9,622 bases of DNA from CAZUCD01 sp964618855 (GTDB lineage: Bacteria > Sumerlaeota > Sumerlaeia > SLMS01 > JANRJK01), in the NCBI GenBank assembly GCA_964618855.1, contig CAZUCD010000145.1, positions 1-9,622 of the forward strand. Direction: 5' to 3'. The notes under the pieces are model-generated. The model ran no database searches, had not been told where the DNA came from, and saw only the letters and a program-made list of their open reading frames with translations. This document shows, in pieces, positions 5,772-9,622 of this stretch. Every line of letters starts with the position of its first letter. Position 1 is the first letter of the stretch. The position numbers and the translations under genes are program-made.

Positions 5772-8189
5772 ATGGGCGTGGGTCGCACTTGCGGCCTTGC
5801 GCCCACCGGGGTTCCATCGTGCCGGAGAATCCGAATTCCTCGCCGTCTGGGGGTTGGCCCGGTGCGCCTCAGGTTCCTTGCCGCAGTTCTGGCTTCCGTC
5901 TCGACCATCGTTCCCGCGCAGGACAAGCCGGCCTCCGATTCGAGGCTCGCTGCCAAGAATCTGCTGCCGGCGGAGGCCCGGGATTTCCGGCTGACGGGGC
6001 CACACCTCCACCCCTCCGAGTGGCGCTCCGGCGCGATGAACGTCGCCGACTTCAATGGCGACGGACACCTCGATTTCCTGACCGTATCGAACGACAAGAG
6101 CGTCCTCGAACTGTTCATTTCCGAACCCAAGACGGAGGCGCGGTTCCGCAAGGAGACGATCACGATGGATGCGGCCGTCACGAGCGCATCCGCCGTCGAC
6201 GCGAACGGGGACGGTCGCACGGACCTCCTCCTCACGCTGCAGGGCGGCAAGGTCGTGGTCATGTACCAAAGCCGCGAGGGGAGGCTCCAGCCCGGCACGC
6301 CGCTGTCCCTCGAGGCGGAGTCGTCCATCGCGGAGGACGTGGACGGCGACGGGACGGTGGATGTGCTCCTGCACCGCAAGGGCGTGTTCCAACTGCTGCG
6401 CGGCAAGGGGCGGGGCATCGAACTCGACCCCTCGCTGACGTTCTACACCACGACGCAGCCCGTCGGCGATCCGCTCGTCCTGGACCTGGACATGGATGGC
6501 AAGCGCGACCTCGCCTGGGCGGATGCGGCGACCCGCGACAAGATCTTCGTCCGGCTGCAATCGGCCGAGGGCGCGTTTCCGTCCGAGTTCGTCCTCTCCC
6601 CCGGCCCGATCCGCTGGATGGCGGCCCTGCATCAGCCCGGCATGCGCGACTGCATCGTCGCCGTGCAGGACAAGACGCGCCAGCTCGTCCTGCTGCGCCT
6701 CGCCGAAACGCGCAAGACCCCAGGCGCGGAGGACATGGTCGAGACGTCGCAGCTCCACCTGGTCCCGTTCGATCCCGATTCGACCAGCGACAAGTTCGAC
6801 GCCACCATCGCGGACGTCGATGGCGATGGCCGGCGCGACCTGGTGGTCAGCAACCCGAAGAACCCCTCGGTCCGCGTGGTGCGGCAGCAGCGCGACGGCA
6901 CGCTCTCCGTCAGCCTCACGCCCTCCCTGGAGGGCATCGAGCAGGTCACGGCGCTCCCGGGGAAGTCCGGCGAACCGACGCCGATCCTCCTTTTCAGCAA
7001 GAAGGAAAAGGCGGCGGGCATCACCGCCGGCCGCAAGGGGACGGACGACCTCGCGTTCCCGCGCCTGCTGCCCGCGCTCGGCGCGCCCCGCGCCACCTGC
7101 GTCGTCCAGGTGGCGGGCAAGCCGTTCATCGTCGCCCTGAACGACTCCAAGGAGAATCCCGAAGCGATACGCGCGCACGAACTCAAGGGCTCCGAGATCG
7201 GCCCCGCGATGCCCGTCCTGCCCGACGGCAACAAGGCCGACGGCCTCAAGCTGGGGGAGGGCAACGGGCTCGCCGCGATGGACCTGAACCAGGACGGGCG
7301 CGAGGACCTCGTGGCCTTCTCGGAGTTCGCGCCCGCCGCGCTCCTCCTTCAGGACGCCTCGGGGCGGTTTGCGCCGGCCACGGTGAAGGGGGGCGTCCTG
7401 GAGGGCCTCCTCACGGAAATGACGCGCGGACGGCTCGTCCCCGCAAAGCTCGACACGGAAGCCAAGCCCGTGACGCTCGCGGTGAAGGGTGGCTTCGTGC
7501 GCGCGTTTGCGCTCGACGAGAAGGAGGGGGTGAAGGTCTTCCACCAATTCAACGCGCGGCCGGGCAAGGCCCGCCTCGTCGCAGCGGCAGCCGGAAGATT
7601 CCGCAGCGCGAAGAACAACGACATCGCCCTGCTGGACATCGGCAACAGGGTGGTGACGTTCCACGGCCGGAAGGACGACAAGGGTGGATACGAGGAGATC
7701 GGCCACGCGGACATCGACGCCGGGGAGTACCGCTCCATGGCCTCCATGGACCTCGACGGGGACGAGCGCGACGACCTGCTCCTCTTCGCGCAGGACCGCG
7801 TCGCCATCCTGTACACGCGTCCGCTGAACAGCGGGTTCGAGACCATCGCGACGGCGAAGACTGCGGTCGAGGACGGGGGCTACTCGGCAGTGTGGACGAC
7901 GCAGGTGTTCCCGGGCGCGGCCGAGGAGATCGTCGCCCTGGAGGCACGCGAGAACGTCCTGGAGTTCTTCGCCCAGGGCAAGGACGCCGATGGGAAGCCC
8001 GCCCTCCTGCGCTTCCACCAGTTCAAGGCATTCGAGACGGACTCCTCCATGGCCGGACGCATCAACATGGACGGTGCGCCGGAGCCGCGCCAGGTGATGG
8101 CGGCCGACCTCGACGAGAACCGCAGGCCCTCCATCCTCGCGCTCACCCACGATTTCGTCATCCGGTACTCCCGCCAGACCTCGAAGTAG
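5772..8189 (+). CDS. Exported FG-GAP/VCBS repeat protein, probable double beta-propeller
   Basis: The product has 805 residues from ATG 5772 with GGAAG 8 bases upstream; GTG 5862 would give a compact signal peptide (MRLRFLAAVLASV...) and is a serious alternative. Cleavage is likely near PAQ|D at about 50. Calcium-binding D-x-D/N-x-D-G-x-x-D loops occur at 93 (DFNGDGHLD), 143, 189, 238, 348, 504 and, less perfectly, 660, with a decayed one at 779. Between them are matching strands without loops (about 291, 401, 450, 565, 616, 718), so I count 14 units of roughly 46-68 residues, consistent with two seven-bladed propellers. Such integrin-alpha-like repeats usually mediate binding or adhesion outside the cell. 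No catalytic domain, anchor or sorting signal is visible. It follows the exported protein ending at 5742 by 29 bases and is probably in the same transcript. Partner unknown. Confidence 0.88.
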   Translation: MGVGRTCGLAPTGVPSCRRIRIPRRLGVGPVRLRFLAAVLASVSTIVPAQDKPASDSRLAAKNLLPAEARDFRLTGPHLHPSEWRSGAMNVADFNGDGHLDFLTVSNDKSVLELFISEPKTEARFRKETITMDAAVTSASAVDANGDGRTDLLLTLQGGKVVVMYQSREGRLQPGTPLSLEAESSIAEDVDGDGTVDVLLHRKGVFQLLRGKGRGIELDPSLTFYTTTQPVGDPLVLDLDMDGKRDLAWADAATRDKIFVRLQSAEGAFPSEFVLSPGPIRWMAALHQPGMRDCIVAVQDKTRQLVLLRLAETRKTPGAEDMVETSQLHLVPFDPDSTSDKFDATIADVDGDGRRDLVVSNPKNPSVRVVRQQRDGTLSVSLTPSLEGIEQVTALPGKSGEPTPILLFSKKEKAAGITAGRKGTDDLAFPRLLPALGAPRATCVVQVAGKPFIVALNDSKENPEAIRAHELKGSEIGPAMPVLPDGNKADGLKLGEGNGLAAMDLNQDGREDLVAFSEFAPAALLLQDASGRFAPATVKGGVLEGLLTEMTRGRLVPAKLDTEAKPVTLAVKGGFVRAFALDEKEGVKVFHQFNARPGKARLVAAAAGRFRSAKNNDIALLDIGNRVVTFHGRKDDKGGYEEIGHADIDAGEYRSMASMDLDGDERDDLLLFAQDRVAILYTRPLNSGFETIATAKTAVEDGGYSAVWTTQVFPGAAEEIVALEARENVLEFFAQGKDADGKPALLRFHQFKAFETDSSMAGRINMDGAPEPRQVMAADLDENRRPSILALTHDFVIRYSRQTSK

Positions 8190-8261
8190 CAAGGGCATCA
8201 CCCCGGGGCGCACGGTCCGGCCCCATCCGCCTCAGCATTCCCACTCTCCGAAGGGGCTCAC
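8190..8261 (+). other. Short intergenic gap with weak GC hairpin
   Basis: These 72 bases separate the propeller and ribonuclease genes. GGGGC (8205-8209) can pair with GCCCC (8220-8224) over a 10-base loop, but no T run follows, so a rho-independent terminator is not supported. The gap is wider than those upstream and could contain a promoter for the ribonuclease. Confidence 0.3.
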
Positions 8262-9622
8262 ATGAAACTCACATTCTGGGGCGCAGCAGGCACGACCACC
8301 GGATCGTTCCACCTCGTCGAGGCGGGAGGGGTGCGCGTCGCGCTGGACTGCGGCCTCTACCAGGGGCACCGGGACCAGGCGTTCACGATGAACCGCGAGT
8401 TCCCCGTCGATCCCTCGACGGTGCACTCCGTGATCCTCTCGCACGCGCACGTGGACCACTGCGGCAACCTCCCCACTTTCGTGAAGATGGGGTTCAAGGG
8501 GGACATCCCCTGCACGCACCCGACGATGGAGATCGCACGGCAACTCCTGGAGGACTCCGCCCGGATCCAGGTGAAGGACGTGCAGTTCGTGAACAAGAAG
8601 AGGGCGAAGCGCGGTGAGCCTCCCGTCCAGGAGCTCTACACCGTGGAGGACGCGCACGCCGTTTTCCCGCACTTCCTGGCCGTCGGCATGCACCGCGAGG
8701 TGTGCTTCGCCCCCCGCATGTGCGGGCAGTTCGTCAATGCCGGGCACATCCTCGGAAGCGCGGTCACGATGCTCGACATCGACGAGAACCACTCACCGCA
8801 CAGGCTTGTCTTCTCGGGGGACATCGGAAGGCCAAAAATGGCCATCCTGCCCCCGCCAGCCGCGCCGGACAAGGCCCAGACCCTCATCTGCGAGTCCACC
8901 TACGGCAATCGCCAGCACGAAACCGAGGAGAACCTGAAGCAGCGGCTCCTCGACGTCGTGAAGCGCACGGCGGAGCGCGGCGGAAAGGTCATCATCCCGG
9001 CATTCTCCGTCGGCCGCACGCAGGAGGTCGTCTATCGCCTCAACCAACTCTTCAACGATGGTAGCCTCGAACGCCTCCCCGTCTTCGTCGACTCCCCCCT
9101 GTCGGTCCGCGTCACCGACATCTTCCGCCGATTCCCCGAGTACTACAACCGCGAGGCGAACGACGTGATGGCGAGGGACCCGGACATTTTTGGATTCGAG
9201 ACGCTGCGCTACGTCGAGTCGGTCGAGGAGAGCAAGTCGCTCAACGAGACGAAGAAGCCGTGCGTGATCATCTCGGCGAGCGGGATGTGCGAGGCAGGCC
9301 GCATCCTGCACCACCTGAGCAACTCGATCGGCGACGCAAGGAACACGATCCTGATCGTCGGTTTCCAGGCGGAGAACACGCTTGGCCGGCGGATCGTCGA
9401 ACGGCACCCGGAAGTTCGCATCTTCGGCGAGGTGCACAAGCTGCGCGCCGAGGTGGTCGTCATGGGCGGATTCTCCGCGCACGCGGACAGCGAGGAACTG
9501 CTGGACTGGATCTACCACGTCAAGGAACGCAGCGGCGGGCACCTCGAACGCGTGTTCCTGGTCCACGGCGAACCTCCCGCGCAGGAGGCGCTTGCCGAGC
9601 GCATCCGCGACACCATGAAGCT
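8262..9622 (+). CDS. Metallo-beta-lactamase-fold beta-CASP ribonuclease (CPSF73/YSH1-like), C-terminus cut by window edge
   Basis: The frame runs from ATG 8262 (GAAGGGG at 8250-8256) to the right edge with no stop, giving 453 codons plus two bases. All expected motifs are present: D29 in ALDCG, zinc-binding HAHVDH (H61, H63, D65, H66), H162 in NAGHILGS, D187 in FSGDIGRP, then beta-CASP motif A E211 in CESTYGN, motif B IPAFSVGRTQE (246-255), motif C H407 in GFSAHAD, and the final H435 in LVHGEP. This order is that of bacterial and archaeal CPSF-type enzymes, zinc-dependent RNA endo- or 5'-exonucleases acting in the cytoplasm. Known bacterial members are about 430-470 residues, so only a short tail should be missing. 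It lacks the KH domains of archaeal aCPSF1 and is not an RNase J (motif set differs). It is probably a housekeeping RNA-processing enzyme, with no visible functional link to the exported proteins upstream. Confidence 0.93.
   Translation, partial: MKLTFWGAAGTTTGSFHLVEAGGVRVALDCGLYQGHRDQAFTMNREFPVDPSTVHSVILSHAHVDHCGNLPTFVKMGFKGDIPCTHPTMEIARQLLEDSARIQVKDVQFVNKKRAKRGEPPVQELYTVEDAHAVFPHFLAVGMHREVCFAPRMCGQFVNAGHILGSAVTMLDIDENHSPHRLVFSGDIGRPKMAILPPPAAPDKAQTLICESTYGNRQHETEENLKQRLLDVVKRTAERGGKVIIPAFSVGRTQEVVYRLNQLFNDGSLERLPVFVDSPLSVRVTDIFRRFPEYYNREANDVMARDPDIFGFETLRYVESVEESKSLNETKKPCVIISASGMCEAGRILHHLSNSIGDARNTILIVGFQAENTLGRRIVERHPEVRIFGEVHKLRAEVVVMGGFSAHADSEELLDWIYHVKERSGGHLERVFLVHGEPPAQEALAERIRDTMK

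Noticed and set aside
4240..5817. 525-codon minus-strand open frame
   Set aside because: It is antisense to the exported orphan at 4363-5742, which has a ribosome site and signal peptide; the minus translation shows nothing recognisable.
5304..8213. 969-codon open frame on the minus strand
   Set aside because: It is antisense to the propeller gene, Arg/Val/Glu/Leu-biased low-complexity translation typical of the shadow of a GC-rich gene, and contains no domain. The plus frame has clear FG-GAP repeats.
8201..8224. Rho-independent terminator after the propeller gene
   Set aside because: The stem is only five pairs with a 10-base loop and no T run follows.
5729..8617. 962-codon plus-strand open frame
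   Set aside because: It is an Arg/Pro/Gly-rich shadow overlapping the propeller and ribonuclease genes in another frame; GC-rich codon structure explains its length.

Overview
The window is high-GC bacterial DNA with tightly packed genes. Several traits suggest a planctomycete or related PVC-group bacterium: signal peptides with long N-terminal regions, large FG-GAP/VCBS propeller proteins, a zinc-ribbon/membrane/S26-like hybrid protein, and a degenerate 9-bp ATCCGTG-type intergenic repeat that I remember from Verrucomicrobia and Planctomycetes. This is inference from style, not a marker-gene identification.

Layout. Two divergent gene sets flank an intergenic region at about 2965-3231. Leftward on the minus strand are a DPM1-like family 2 glycosyltransferase (2964-2194), a TVP38/VTT (DedA-superfamily) membrane protein starting 2 bases later (2191-1457), a zinc-ribbon membrane protein with a signal peptidase I-like domain lacking both catalytic residues (1396-221), and the first 67 codons of a further gene with a strong ribosome binding site (201 to the left edge). 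Rightward on the plus strand are a Cys-rich exported orphan (3317-4417), a second exported orphan that overlaps it (4363-5742), a large exported FG-GAP propeller (5772-8189), and an almost complete beta-CASP metallo-beta-lactamase-fold ribonuclease (8262 to the right edge).

How the genes may work together. The glycosyltransferase and VTT protein form a plausible envelope unit: one makes a lipid-linked sugar or transfers a sugar at the inner face of the membrane, and the other is a candidate lipid or lipid-carrier transporter. The S26-like protein cannot be a conventional signal peptidase and may have a binding or structural role. The three consecutive plus-strand proteins all carry export signals, so they may be a co-expressed set of surface or periplasmic proteins. 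The ribonuclease is probably a separate housekeeping gene.

Most notable are the pseudo-signal peptidase, a 9-C tract that puts an excellent signal peptide out of frame with the Cys-rich protein, an inferred 14-blade (two by seven) propeller with calcium loops in only some blades, and a change in codon composition inside the second orphan. I saw no CRISPR array, tRNA, rRNA, insertion sequence or obvious defence system.
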